DNA of 64,000 nt from Asterella californica. Lineage: Eukaryota > Streptophyta > Marchantiopsida > Marchantiales > Aytoniaceae. Position 1 is the stretch's first letter. Each line of letters starts with the position of its first letter. Below the pieces are notes generated by a model. That model did no database searches. It was not told where the DNA came from and was given only the letters and a program-made list of their open reading frames with translations. A program made the translations under genes and the position numbers. This document shows, piece after piece, positions 22,868 through 34,120 of this stretch. The stretch spans positions 38,439,501 through 38,503,500 of the forward strand of contig JAYKYS010000001.1 in NCBI GenBank assembly GCA_036924285.1. Direction: 5' to 3'.

Positions 22868-23390
22868 TTTTCTCTTAGAAGCCACTAACCAATAAACTGT
22901 TATATTTTCGATGACTCTCGAACCTTGGCTCTGAACCTCGATTTCAGAATCGATGTCCATCTAGATAAGAAAACGATTTGATTTTATACGGCAGCTTTTC
23001 AAAAACTCATTTTCACAACATTTTCATATCTAAGTTTAATCTAAGTTAATCGAGATAAAACATACGTGGATTGAGTCTGTGATAAGTATGTACGATGGGT
23101 AACTCAAGATATCCAATAATATTTCCTCGTAGAAGTCACGAATACGTAACCAATAGAGAAACATATTTGGTTATTCTCGAACTTTTGGCTCTGAACCTCG
23201 AAATGGAGTTCCATCATGAGATAGAAAAAGGATTTGATTTGATTTGGTAGCTTCTCAAAAACTCATTTAAACAATATTTTCATATCGAAGTTTATTTTTT
23301 AGTTTAATTGAGATAAAAACATAAACTGATTGCATCTGTGATAAGTATTTACGATGGATAACTCATGATATCCAATTAAAATTTTTCTCT
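22868..23390. repeat. Tandem duplication of about 260 bp
   Basis: Two diverged units share, in order, TAGAAGYCAC, TGGCTCTGAACCTCGA, GGATTTGAT-like text, AAAAACTCATTT, TTTTCATATC and CTGTGATAAGTAT. The word TGGCTCTGAACCTCGA starts at 22926 and at 23186, giving a period of 260 bases. Confidence 0.7.
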
Positions 23391-25789
23391 TTTTAAAGTC
23401 TCAAGGAAGTTTACATAAATCTTATATTATATGAATAAATTATAAATAACCTTTAATTAATATTACATGGTATTTGAAGAAAAATCTAAATTGGTTCATT
23501 TAAGACAATATTGTGACTCTCAATGCTCTTTTTAAATATATTTGTGTCACGTGTATAAATATTGATAATTCATCGAATGTAGCATTAGTAGTACACACTT
23601 GCTATTTGTGTTATATATTTTAATGGCTGCCTTGATTGTTTTCTCATAGTAACCCATTTCTTCTGTTTATTTAGTACTTTCATCTTCTTGTTCACAAAAC
23701 TGACCTTCTATTTATCTGAATTGTATCTATTGTATAAGTCATCTTTCATCATCCTTCTAGAAATCTAATACTTTACCTACACCTCTATTTTCCAAACTGA
23801 ACTATAATCTTTATGACAACTTTTATTTCTAGAGTATAAGTCATCTTTGACTACATATCATCTTACTGTCAAGATCACTACGCAATGACTTGACTCAGAA
23901 CATCTACTATCAAAAAATGAAAGCTATGCCTTTCATATGGAACGGTGTAATTCATTGTGAGCGGTCCTTGAAAGTGATTTTAAACTTCTACTCTAATTTG
24001 CTTTGTGCGCATTACGTGCTTATGAGATATGCTACTTTGTCTTTTCCACTAAAGTTTTCAATTTTTTACTACAGACTTGGTCTCTAGTGGTATGGTCGAT
24101 CTCATTTGCTTCTCATTGTAACAGTTTTTGTATTTGATGAAACGTCTTATGTTGTAGCATTTGATGAGGTCCATTTTGTTAAGTCTACTTGGTTTCCTCA
24201 TACGATTGTGCTGACTCATATGGTGAACGGTCAACCACCTCTCACAAGAACTACTTTTGTCCATTGCATGTTCTCCGCTTTTTCGTTTATGTTTTTCATG
24301 ATGAGTATTACATTATATTTTTCTCAAGTCAACTTTCATGGTTCGTTTGTTGAGTGTCTTGAGTGATAAACTTTATGTTTGAGTTTGTGTATGTATGCTC
24401 TCATGCACATATCTCCATTGTTGGCTTGCATTGGCATGTCAAGCGGACAAGCTTAAGCTTTAGTGACTTTATCCGTTTTTATATCGTTATTAGTTTTTTT
24501 GGAGATTGCACGACTTTATGCCATGTCGTAGTCTTCCACTCTTTCTTGCATCAGGCTTCTATGGTTTTGTTTGCAGTAGTAAGAACAATTTGATTCAGAT
24601 CTCTTTGTCGACATCTTGAATATTCTTTTTATTCTTTTCTTTTCATATATTGTTAATAATATATATTATACCCAGTTGACATATTTGGGTATCTTTACTA
24701 TAGAGCACCATCAAACCATTTTCTGCAATTGTTTTGAATATTTTAGATAAGTTTTCCAAATTTACCTTCATTTGTCTTCCAAAGTTACATCATTTCTTTG
24801 GTGATGTCTTCTTGATATCCAACGACAATGAAAAAATATATTTATAGAACTATTATTGCATCATCAATTATTTGATGAATATAAAAAGCTATTAGAGATA
24901 TGGATTAGAAGTTGGAGTCAACTACATACGAATCACATGTTAATCTAGATGAAAACATCATAGTTAGAGAAGTCAATTTTACCAATACTTGTAAATTTGT
25001 CATGGTAATGTGTAACATCCGTGTACTCACGAGTAGATTGAACAAGTTGAATGAATATAAAATGTCTAACAAACACACTCTCCTATTTTATATACTAGAT
25101 AAAGTTGTATATGTAAATTTTCTATCATTCACTAATTATCACATGGATTGATGATGTGGTATTCTCACACCACACTCAGTTACCTATACTTAAACCTCAC
25201 ATCAGTCGTTGATATGGATCTTATCTGATCTCACGAATAATTATGTAAGATAATTAGAGGTATATTTTACTAAGACTGTAGTCTTGGTTTTAATTAGCTA
25301 AAGATGGTTACAAACCTCTTTACATTTAAGTCCTCGTTGTCATGACCTCTTTTAAATTCTTGTACTAAGAGTGATGAATTGGTGATGTTTTTGACGAGTT
25401 TCTAAGTTGCTTCAAATAAATGATAGTCTTTGCATATCCAATGATATTTGTCCTACCAATTTGTAATACGTATCATACTTGACATTGTATACTTATTGTT
25501 CATTTCTACTAATTTTAGCAGTAGTGACGATTTGTGTGGATTAGAGAACTATGTAGACCGATGAGTATATTATCAAAAAAGACATATGAAAAAGTTTGTA
25601 GATTTTTTCATGTGAAATGAGCTCTGGTGTATGCTATGGCACATATACCAATACACTTGATAACAGAAGAGGGTATGGTGAAGTGATTGTTAAGTTTCTT
25701 AACTCAAAGTAATGAAAGGTTGGTTGTAGATATTCAAACTCGATCTCTCATTGGAAGTTCTATGTCTTGACAATGAGTATTCACATATT

Positions 25790-26560
25790 ACTTTTGATCA
25801 TTCTACATAATTTGTAATTTCATAAGCTCATAACATATCTTCTATATGATTCTGTTAGCACTCTCAATTTGTTCATTTGTATGAGGACTATAGGTTGTAA
25901 ACATCTCTCATTAGTACTTAGTAGCTTCTGAGTTGAGTTTGGTCTATCTTCTACTCATTACTTGAATCTCTTTATTTATTCACTTATGGCTTAAATAGTC
26001 TATCTCACCTCCATCAAATACATTTAGAAGCTTTTGCATAGCGTATGCTCTCGTAAAATCTAAAGTATCTCCATAGATGCTTATTATGCTCTTCTAAAAT
26101 ATTACTATAGACAAGAATATCATCTAGAAGAATCATGATTGATCTGTTCAATTGTATGCAAAATATAGCATACATAAGACACATGAAGGTGACATTTGCG
26201 TTTGTGAGACTAAAGACATCACTAGATATTCAAAAAATTCATATCACATCCAAAAAGAAGTCGTACTTACTTCTTCATTTGCAATTTGGATTCAATTGTA
26301 TCCATTTTGAAGATTCAATTTGGTGAAACATTTTACTTTTGAAGTTGAACGAACATGTCATCCATTCGAGATAGAGGTTATTTATTCTTCACGGTTTGTT
26401 GGTTAAGTGCCATGTAATTAATGCACATCCACATGCTGTCATTTTTCATCTTACAAAGAACACTAGTTCTCCATAAAATAATACACTCGATTTAGTAATA
26501 TCTTCTCCACTTGCGTTTTGCATTCCATTAGTTCATGTGGTGCAAGTCGACACGAGACCT
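25790..26560 (-). mobile_element. Degraded Ty3/gypsy pol fragment (reverse transcriptase next to integrase)
   Basis: On the minus strand, broken frames spell a reverse transcriptase in order: a MWMCINYMALNQQTVKN stretch (from about 26450), a leucine-rich approach to the palm, then MILLDDILVYSNILEEHNKH at about 26140-26085 with the LDDILVYS catalytic motif, and YAKASKCI near 26020. About 100 bases later, SPHTNEQIESANRI (25893-25850) matches the end of an integrase catalytic core. RNase H and the integrase zinc finger, which should lie between, are missing. Stops and frame changes are frequent. It is an old, internally deleted copy. Confidence 0.7.
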
Positions 26561-27744
26561 ACATGGAGGTTTTGTTGTATGATATCACTTCACTGTTGTG
26601 ATCAACTTGTCTTATAAGAGATAATCTTGAGAAAAGATCATATAAGAATACATCTTTATATTCTTCAAGCACATCTCTATTTCATGTAGACTGCATGAAT
26701 CTCAGAGTAAATTGATGAATGGACATGAAAATAGTTATAAGAATGTGTTGTGTTTCGATGACTAATCATTGGACTATATGATGTATTAAAATAATAATAA
26801 ATATATTACTTTAAAAATAGATTAATATATTTATAACTATTTGTAATTAATTATGACATTAATTACACATTCATCATAAAATGTATATGTTTTTGAGAAT
26901 TTTTTGGTCTAATAAAAGATGCTCAAACTTCTAAAACTAGTGTAAATATTTCTTGAAATCTATATTTATTTATTTTTATCTGAATAAACATTTAGATTAA
27001 TCTTACCCTTCTTTTCTATAAAATCCTCATCTATCTCAACACTAATACTTTTTCCTCAACTTGAATCTCCATGGGAATGCCTATCACCTCTAGAATTTCA
27101 GTTTTTTATCAAATGCATATCCTCTTGAACTGGCATGCGAAGCACCTTGTTAGTTTCATATTCTATCTACATCTGCATTTCACAGAATTCTTAGTTAGCT
27201 GTGCAAATGTACAGAAAAATTAATTTGAAGAAAATATTATAACAATTCTCGTGTTTATAACAGTAACAAGACAAGAAGGCGATGAGAGAGAATAAAACAA
27301 AGATAGTTGAAAGCAAGTTGCATGGAGTTCAGTTCCTAAATACTGGAGATGGTGTTTCAGAAATCCTTGGCTGTCTTTGCAATCACATGAAGGCAGCAAC
27401 ACTTTCCTTTACTATTTATCTCCCGGCAAGAACTACAAACCCGTCCCTCTTGTCGCGGGTGTCCCGGTACACCCACACACCGAAGTTTCTACAACCCCAG
27501 GAACCGACAGTACGAATCCGCTGCTCGAAGTGACAGGACGGGTGGGTTGATTTGCCTTGTGGTCGAAGCCAGAAACGAATACACTACGCCACTTTGCGGA
27601 CACAAAACTCCAGGCCCGCCGGACAGCAGAGTAGAGCAGAGAGCAGAGGAGAGGCTGAGGAAGTGTACAGTTTCCACGAGGAAGTGGAAAGGTGATAGTT
27701 TGGCATTAGAGAAACTGGTTGTGACCAAGAACAGGGGAGAAGCG
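26561..27744. other. AT-rich DNA, then the upstream region of the AIP2-like gene
   Basis: The first half (to about 27200) is AT-rich with no gene and may include decayed upstream parts of the gypsy relic. From about 27400 the composition becomes balanced, marking the promoter and 5' UTR of the AIP2-like gene. No clear TATA box was found. Confidence 0.35.
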
Positions 27745-30614
27745 ATGGCTAAGGGAGATCGGGAATCGTTGGCGGTGCTCGTTGCTGGCCTGCAGAAGGA
27801 GCTTGCAAAGAAGAACTCGTTCGAAGGCGCTGTTACATCTCTTACATTCATGTTCCGTGATTTGTACAAATCGGCTCCAGAAGCGGAACAGAGAGCGGTA
27901 CTATTTCCCTTTTGAAATCTCAGTTTTTGGATGCCTGTTTCTCTCTTTTGTGGTGCTTGATTGGTGGAGAAAGAAAGCTGCTAGAAAACCAGTTCTGCTT
28001 CTTTTGAGGTCGCAAACACACCGTCGTGTCAAAATTGGAGGAGTGTTATTCGGGCGACGCAAATCTTCCTTCTGTAGAGGAATGTTATTCGGACGACGCA
28101 AAAGTTCCTTCTGTCCTGAAAGCATTATATACGCTGAACCAGAATCCTGCGTCGATCCGACTTCGTAGTGGATCGAAGTCCTGTATGGTAATTTGAACAT
28201 AGATTTGCTGAGCTTATCGTAGTCACTATGGAATTATGAATTGCAACTAGTGGGTAGCGGAAGAGACCAGCCACACTGGGAAAAAATTGTTTGGATGGCC
28301 GCAGATTTTCGATAATGTGCTTCTCTCAGTCTGCTGATAGAAGAGTACTAAGATTGTGCAGTACATCCTTGACGTGATAAACTTGAGAAGCTGAGATTGG
28401 AATCTCATGCTAACTCTAAGACTTAGCAGCGAATTTTTTACCTGCTCTGTCGTGGCAAGCAAGTTCCTTCTTGTCTTAATTTGCCAAAGTCGTCCGGAAT
28501 AGAGAAAAGCTTCTGACCTAGGGTTTTGAAAGGATTAATGTTGGACTTCCATGAATTCCTGTTGAAGTGCAGGATGAAAAGCTTTTAGCTTTTACAAAAG
28601 ATATCATGTATGGGACATATTTACTGAATGCATCATAGTAAAATCATGCTTGTCCTTTCGTTGTTGTGAGCACATTGATCCGGATCTCCGATTGTTTGTT
28701 CTTGTTTGGGCGGTGGCACACTGGGTGGGAGTGCTGTAGTGGTTACTGAAGATGCGTGGAGAGTATATTCTTCCCTATGCTCTTATTTCGTTCTATGTGG
28801 ATTGAAGTACTCACCAGATTCTTTTCCAGAAGCATGAAATTACTGTTTGCCTGCTGTTAGAAGGGAAGGTAGTCTGCTGTACCTAGAGACTCTGCAGGGC
28901 TTTTCAAGAAGCTCGAAGCTGTAGGTCAAGATGGTTATGTGTATCTCTGGTCTTACCAGTTTGACAAGAGCTTGGTGACGTATGTGTTGTTCCATCTTTA
29001 CAACCCCGTGGCCACACGTAAAAAAAGGGCGTATCTACGTGTTTGTACTATAACATGGATGGTTCATCACTGATTGAGTGACTAATTACTTTCCAGATGT
29101 ACACGGCTGCTTGTCGGGCAGCTACACTGCTGCATAGTCGTTACACAGCCCCAGGTTTCTGGGCAGCTGGTTTGAAGCTTTTCGAGCAAGCGGAAGCTGT
29201 TCTATATAACCCAGTAGAGAGGCGGAATATGAGAGGCTTTGTCGAGAAGGCTCGCGCGTTCCTCGGAGAGCACAGTGAAAGGGAAGAATTACCTCCACAA
29301 ATGCGAGCAGGACCAAGTATGTTCTCTGTTCTTGCTACCAGGACTTTTGCTTCACTGTTTGTTAATGGTGCCTGTTTTCCATCGATTTCAGAGATTATAT
29401 ATGTTGCAGACGTCACTACGAACAGTGGTGGGAAAGATGTGATTAACTCAAGCTTCTCATTTCCTTTCCCCTGGAAGTGTTCTTTAAACTATTAAAGCTA
29501 GTTTACTAACGTGTCGTTCGAGCTCTTTCTCTTTACTGTTCTGAGCCCAAAGTCTGTTTTGTTTGCAGGTTCCGGTGGATTTCTGTTTGAAGGACAGCTC
29601 ACTATGGGGCCAGAGCCTCCTCGACCTCCCTGGTTGGTTAATCAAACTGCAATCATGGATACTCTTCGAGAGAACACTACGAGGCTTTTTGACACCAACG
29701 ATCCAAATTTTGAGCAGGAAGTCACTCGTAGGCTCCAAAATATCTTGAACAATGTCCGAGATGGCAATGGGCTACCGGGTCAAAACCCTGAATTTGTCGG
29801 GCTGGAAGAGGCTATTGCTGCGACACTTGCTGTGAGTTGTTCTAAACCAATCAGCCATTTTCAGACTGTTACGTCATTGAACTCCAAGACGTTGGAAGAT
29901 AGTGGGGTATATGCCCTAGATTCCCAAAGTAGTGTCAGCGAACGGGGATGTATTCACGCAATGTTAGTTTCCAGTATGACAGTATTTCCTTCTGACTGCA
30001 CTAGCGTTTGCGATCCTGTCTGTGGTAAAGACTTTGCTTAGAGATCATGAATATGAATTCCCGACCTTTTCAGAAATTTATCTGTCCTTTGGAATGCCAA
30101 GTTCTGTTTCATCCGTTTATGCGCAAGTTCGACTGGTATTACAGGAGTTTGGAAACATGCCACGTGGACCACCTCCTGCATCCAAAGCGGAAGTGGCGAA
30201 GTTACCTGTTATTGAAGTCACCGAAGAGGTTTTAACTCGTGTAGGTGAAGGTACTGAATGTGCTGTATGCCGAGAAGTACTGGTTCTCGGCGAGAAGATG
30301 CAAGAGATGCCTTGTAAACACTCGTTCCATCCGGATTGCTTGAAGCCATGGCTGGTAAGTTGAAGCTAGGACTCTAATTAAATATCATGCACTTTTCTTG
30401 CAGTCTCTTTCTGGTGTGTCTGGCCTGTTGATGTTACTCATACGTTACTACTTACCTTGTACAGGAGCAACACAATTCATGCCCGATTTGTAGATTTGAA
30501 ATGCCCACCGATGATCGAGAATATGAACTGCAAAAGGAACGTGATCGTGAGTTCGAGGAGGACCGAAAGGCACGCGAGAATTCGCTTCCGGGTGGAGAGT
30601 ATATGTATACATAG
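27745..30614 (+). CDS. AIP2: AIP2-like RING-H2 E3 ubiquitin ligase
   Basis: Five exons (27745-27897, 29097-29316, 29569-29831, 30145-30354, 30465-30614) join in phase at GT-AG sites to give 331 residues; Arabidopsis AIP2 has 310. The N-terminal half carries the family-specific region (CRAATLLHSRYTAPGFWAAG, LFEGQLTMGPEPPRPPWLV). The RING-H2 finger has all eight zinc ligands: C251, C254, C269, H271, H274, C277, C288, C291. A charged helix and the conserved end GGEYMYT follow. In Arabidopsis this enzyme marks the ABA regulator ABI3 for degradation; the same role here is inference. The first intron is long (1.2 kb) and holds a 39-bp tandem duplication. The acceptor chosen for exon 4 (30145) rests on alignment, because the segment between the two conserved halves is variable in the family. 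Confidence 0.92.
28042..28119. repeat. 39-bp tandem duplication in an AIP2 intron
   Basis: Two units each read TGTTATTCGG.CGACGCAAA followed by TTCCTTCTGT, starting at 28044 and 28083, so the period is 39 bases. It lies inside the first intron. Confidence 0.8.
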
Positions 30615-30812
30615 AAACGTTTTCTTCCCTCATCTGCTTGTACATTCCATTATCTGACCTAATTTGACAAGAAATCAGGACTAGTAGACAACAAGTGATG
30701 TTCTTCTTAAAGTCCCGAAGTCTTAACCATTCAACTTCGAGATGGAAATAAGCGGGAATTCTATATCTCGTGTACACCCTTCAGTCTCGTACCTTACTGG
30801 GAGTATGGTACG
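30615..30812 (+). other. Probable 3' UTR of the AIP2-like gene
   Basis: This stretch follows the AIP2 stop codon directly. The balanced composition continues from the gene, and no separate coding sequence is seen. The transcript may well extend into the tandem repeats that follow. Confidence 0.4.
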
Positions 30813-30989
30813 GTTGCATACGTTTGAGCATGATTCGACTTTATCTCGTGGTGTCTTGGGTGTTCTTTTGTTGGAAGTTAAAAAGTGTATCTCATATGTG
30901 CGTTGCATACGTTTCACCATGATTCGACTTTATCTCGCGGTGTCTTGGTTGTTCTTTATTGGATGTTAAAGTATCCCCCATATGTACGC
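30813..30989. repeat. 89-bp tandem duplication downstream of AIP2
   Basis: The unit starts GTTGCATACGTTT and contains CATGATTCGACTTTATCTCG and GTGTCTTGG.TGTTCTTT. It starts at 30813 and again at 30902, with a modest number of differences. It lies about 200 bases after the AIP2 stop codon, so it is probably in the 3' UTR or just beyond. Confidence 0.85.
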
Positions 30990-33503
30990 TAGCTACAATA
31001 CTTCACTGACTTTAATTCTTCTGTTATGAGAGCTTAAAATTTCTTGCAGAACTGAAGATGACCTCTAAGAGTGGCATGTCAATATGAGGCTGACCGATGT
31101 GTGCATGATGGCATGGTCCCAGGGAAAGAACTAGTCCAGTAATCATTGAAGTCGGAAATGCTTGATAATCCCCAAAAGAGGTTTAGATAAAGGACAAGCT
31201 AGGTCCCTAAGCTGAAATATAAATTTAAACTGGTCGGTGAGTGAGAGTTGCCATATGCTTTCACGCTTTCGCTGCACGGTGCGAGAAGCTTTGAGCACTA
31301 TGACGTTTGTGTTGCGGTGGAAAGTGGCGTCTCTTTAGCTCTGTTCATTTTGTCAAATCCTATGGCAGACAGAAGGAGGACCCGAGCACTATGACGTTTG
31401 TGTAGCGGTGGAAAGTGGCGTCTCTTTAGCTCTGTTCATTTTGTCAAATCCTATGGCAGACAGAAGGAGGACCCGAGCTAGCTCAGATTTCTGAGAAGCA
31501 GCTTTTGTTTTGAGACTACTGCCTGGTTTGAGTTCTTAGGAAATCTTGAAGTAGTTCATCAGAAGGATTCTTGAGAAAAGTACGTATCTAAAGGGCGAGA
31601 ACCCTAAAGAGTCATTAAATATCTTAAAGTTACAAATGGATATATTAAGAAAGTAACTGATTAAATATGATGACCATATCAAACACAGAAAAGAGTCGGT
31701 TTTCATTACTGTGTTACATATTAATAACAAAGTAAAAGTAATATTAGATACGTTATGATTTCCTCTTGTAAGTTGGTATTGGAATTTCACTATCGGTTGT
31801 TAACCAGAAACATAAATGGAGATCACACAATGATTACATCTTTGACGAGATCAAGTACATATGTAAGAAATGTGTAGAATGAAATATACAATGAAATTAA
31901 ATAATGCAAAAAATGAAATTACTAGAAACGTGATGATGTGATGTAAATGAAATAGTGATGATTCTTTTACTGATCTTGGTGGAAATGAACTTTTTATGAA
32001 TTTATTTCTTCAAAAGCTACTAGATCTTCTCTAGATTTTGGACTCTAAGAAACTTTAGATCCAAACATCTCTATTTTAGCAGTCTGTATTATGGTAACAA
32101 CTACCTAACATAGGAGCAATAAGTAAGGAGAAGTTTCCTTAAAACTCATACATCTTGATGGTAATATTAGTAATATGGTGACACATAATCACATTAAAGA
32201 TTCTGAAAACTCCTTCTCTAGTATTACCATTAATAAAAGATGACTTTGAGCAGTTTGCACCCATATGCAATAAGTGAAGAAGAGTGGACTCAGTGCTCAT
32301 GCCGATGCTCGAAATGACAAAGGGGTTTGCTCACTTCACGCTTAAAAATCTTATTACATGTTTCTAAGATGATACTCAAAAAATGCTCCAGTATAATCAA
32401 TATTCATGGTCGCAAACATAAACTACATCGGCTATCGATAGTATTAAGTTTATTTTATCATATTCACATGTTGGAGTGAACACACCTCAACAAAGCTACT
32501 TTAAGAAAACCATACATGAGTGCTTCACACTTCAGGGTTAAAGATGGACAAGGGAGTTTCTTGAATTTGAAAGAATTTGGGTGAAAATTTAATCGGGCCG
32601 ACAAGAATGACCTTGTTTTCTTTCTATGTGAGTTATACCTAGAAAAGTGGCTAGAGAAATCATGCATAACTTATGTATCTTGGAGATTGTACTCGTCAAG
32701 CGTCATGCATGAATATCGATGAGATGGTCAAATATTTAATAGATCTGATATCTAGAATTAGAACTTAAAAATGTTGAGAGTTAGAAGTGTTGTTGTCAAG
32801 AGTAGTATCATCGTCACATCTTCGTATCATAGGATTTGACTCGAGAAGTACAATCATCACCCAAAATTTATTAATTCAGTGAATAATCACTTATCGAGCA
32901 TCGAAAGTTGATACTGTAATTTAGTCTTAATTTATAATATAACTTCTTAATCGTGTTTTAAAATCTAGACCATCAAAAGATGTGAAAGTACGTCATAAGT
33001 CTAACAATGATAGATGACTTTAGGTTTTGACCATGAAAAGATGATGAAAATACATCTTGAATTTGTTCGTAACAAGAATGTCAAGAAAATGTGTTTCAAA
33101 AACTACTACATGGCTCAAGGGAGAGAGAATCAAAGATATAAAAAGACCTCCTCGAATATGATCTACATCAGCCTAGATCTCAGAAGTGAAGCTATAATTT
33201 TTTGCTCTTCTATGAAATTATGGTTACTTTAGAATAAACCAACTAATGCTTCACGAGGACATGTCAAGCTACAACACTACATCTTGAAATATTGTTATTT
33301 CTTATCCGGATGAAGATCATAGTGGAAATTGTCTTGAGGCATTGATGATCTATCAGTCTCATCAATCATTGAGGCATTTGTCTGACAGCCTGAACGCTAG
33401 ATTTCTGATCGAATCGATCACTTGCAATACTCACGTCGATAGCAACTATATGACAATCTCCACAACATGACCAACAACGACAAAACAAGAACCCATCGTG
33501 ATC
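30990..33503. other. AT-rich intergenic DNA, no gene seen
   Basis: Apart from the 91-bp tandem duplication near 31.3 kb, nothing is recognised. The stretch from 31.6 kb on is strongly AT-rich, and its open frames (31536-31790, 32464-32667, 33014-33232) have no domain. Confidence 0.35.
31293..31478. repeat. Nearly identical 91-bp tandem duplication
   Basis: Two adjacent copies start with GAGCACTATGACGTTTGTGT at 31293 and 31384 and end with AGAAGGAGGACCCGAGC. I see only one base difference inside (GTTGCGG against GTAGCGG). Such similarity in otherwise decayed DNA means the duplication is recent. Confidence 0.95.
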
Positions 33504-34120
33504 TCAGATATTGTAGCTATCATACTTTTTGACATCTATGGCATGATATTGAATATTTTGAAGTTCAAATGTTTGACATTCGTAGTTGGCTGTCCAAGTG
33601 TGAGACTCCGCTTGCGCACCATCTCGTAAAGTGGTCGTAAGCTCTTGACAGTCTCCTCGAAGATGATCTGGACTGTCACACTGGATACATCTATGAATAG
33701 GAGCACCTCCAAGACATGCAGCAGCAAGCACTGGCATTTGCTCTCTTTGCAAGCCAGCTAGCTCTATCTTCATATGTCGGAGGTTGTTCTACTTGAGGAG
33801 CAACGTGAGATTGAGAGACCACTTTTGCAAGCGGACGTTCTCCTACAACCACTCTTCCTTGTCTGTGCCTCGTTAGAATAGCCACGACATCCTCAACTCT
33901 CCCTAAATTAGTAGTAACACCCCTTTTAACCGATCGATCAGCCAACATAAAAACATAATCGATATGTCGTAGCATCATTGGTAGCCTCTAGTCTCCTAGC
34001 ATCCAAGATTATATGCTCAAGCATTGTCTTAGCGAGAACTTTTTCTTTGAGAAAGGACATACTTTCTAGTTGTGGTTAGCAGTTGATGCACATTGAAGTG
34101 ACTAGTAACTTGTAATTCAT
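33504..34120 (-). mobile_element. Retrotransposon gag relic with intact zinc knuckle (copy 1)
   Basis: Minus-strand frames encode a gag-like region (LRHIDYVFMLADRSVKRG, RVEDVVAILTRHRQGRVVVG, PLAKVVSQSHVAPQVEQPP) and then MKIELAGLQREQ and a CCHC zinc knuckle, CIQCDSPDHLRGDC. The same protein segments occur in the same order at 63140-63800. Compared with that copy, this one lacks about 160 bases between the basic region and the knuckle, which also shifts the frame. No pol sequence is attached. Confidence 0.7.

Larger units (their letters stand above)
20025..25789. other. AT-rich gene desert of decayed repeats
   Basis: No gene is recognised in this 5.8-kb stretch. It includes a self-complementary AT-rich patch (20125-20210), tandem repeats near 22.0-22.3 and 22.9-23.4 kb, and open frames such as 20225-20593, 24106-24366 and 24363-24593, none with a domain I can name. 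The part nearest 25.8 kb is probably the decayed downstream end of the minus-strand Ty3/gypsy relic. Confidence 0.4.
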
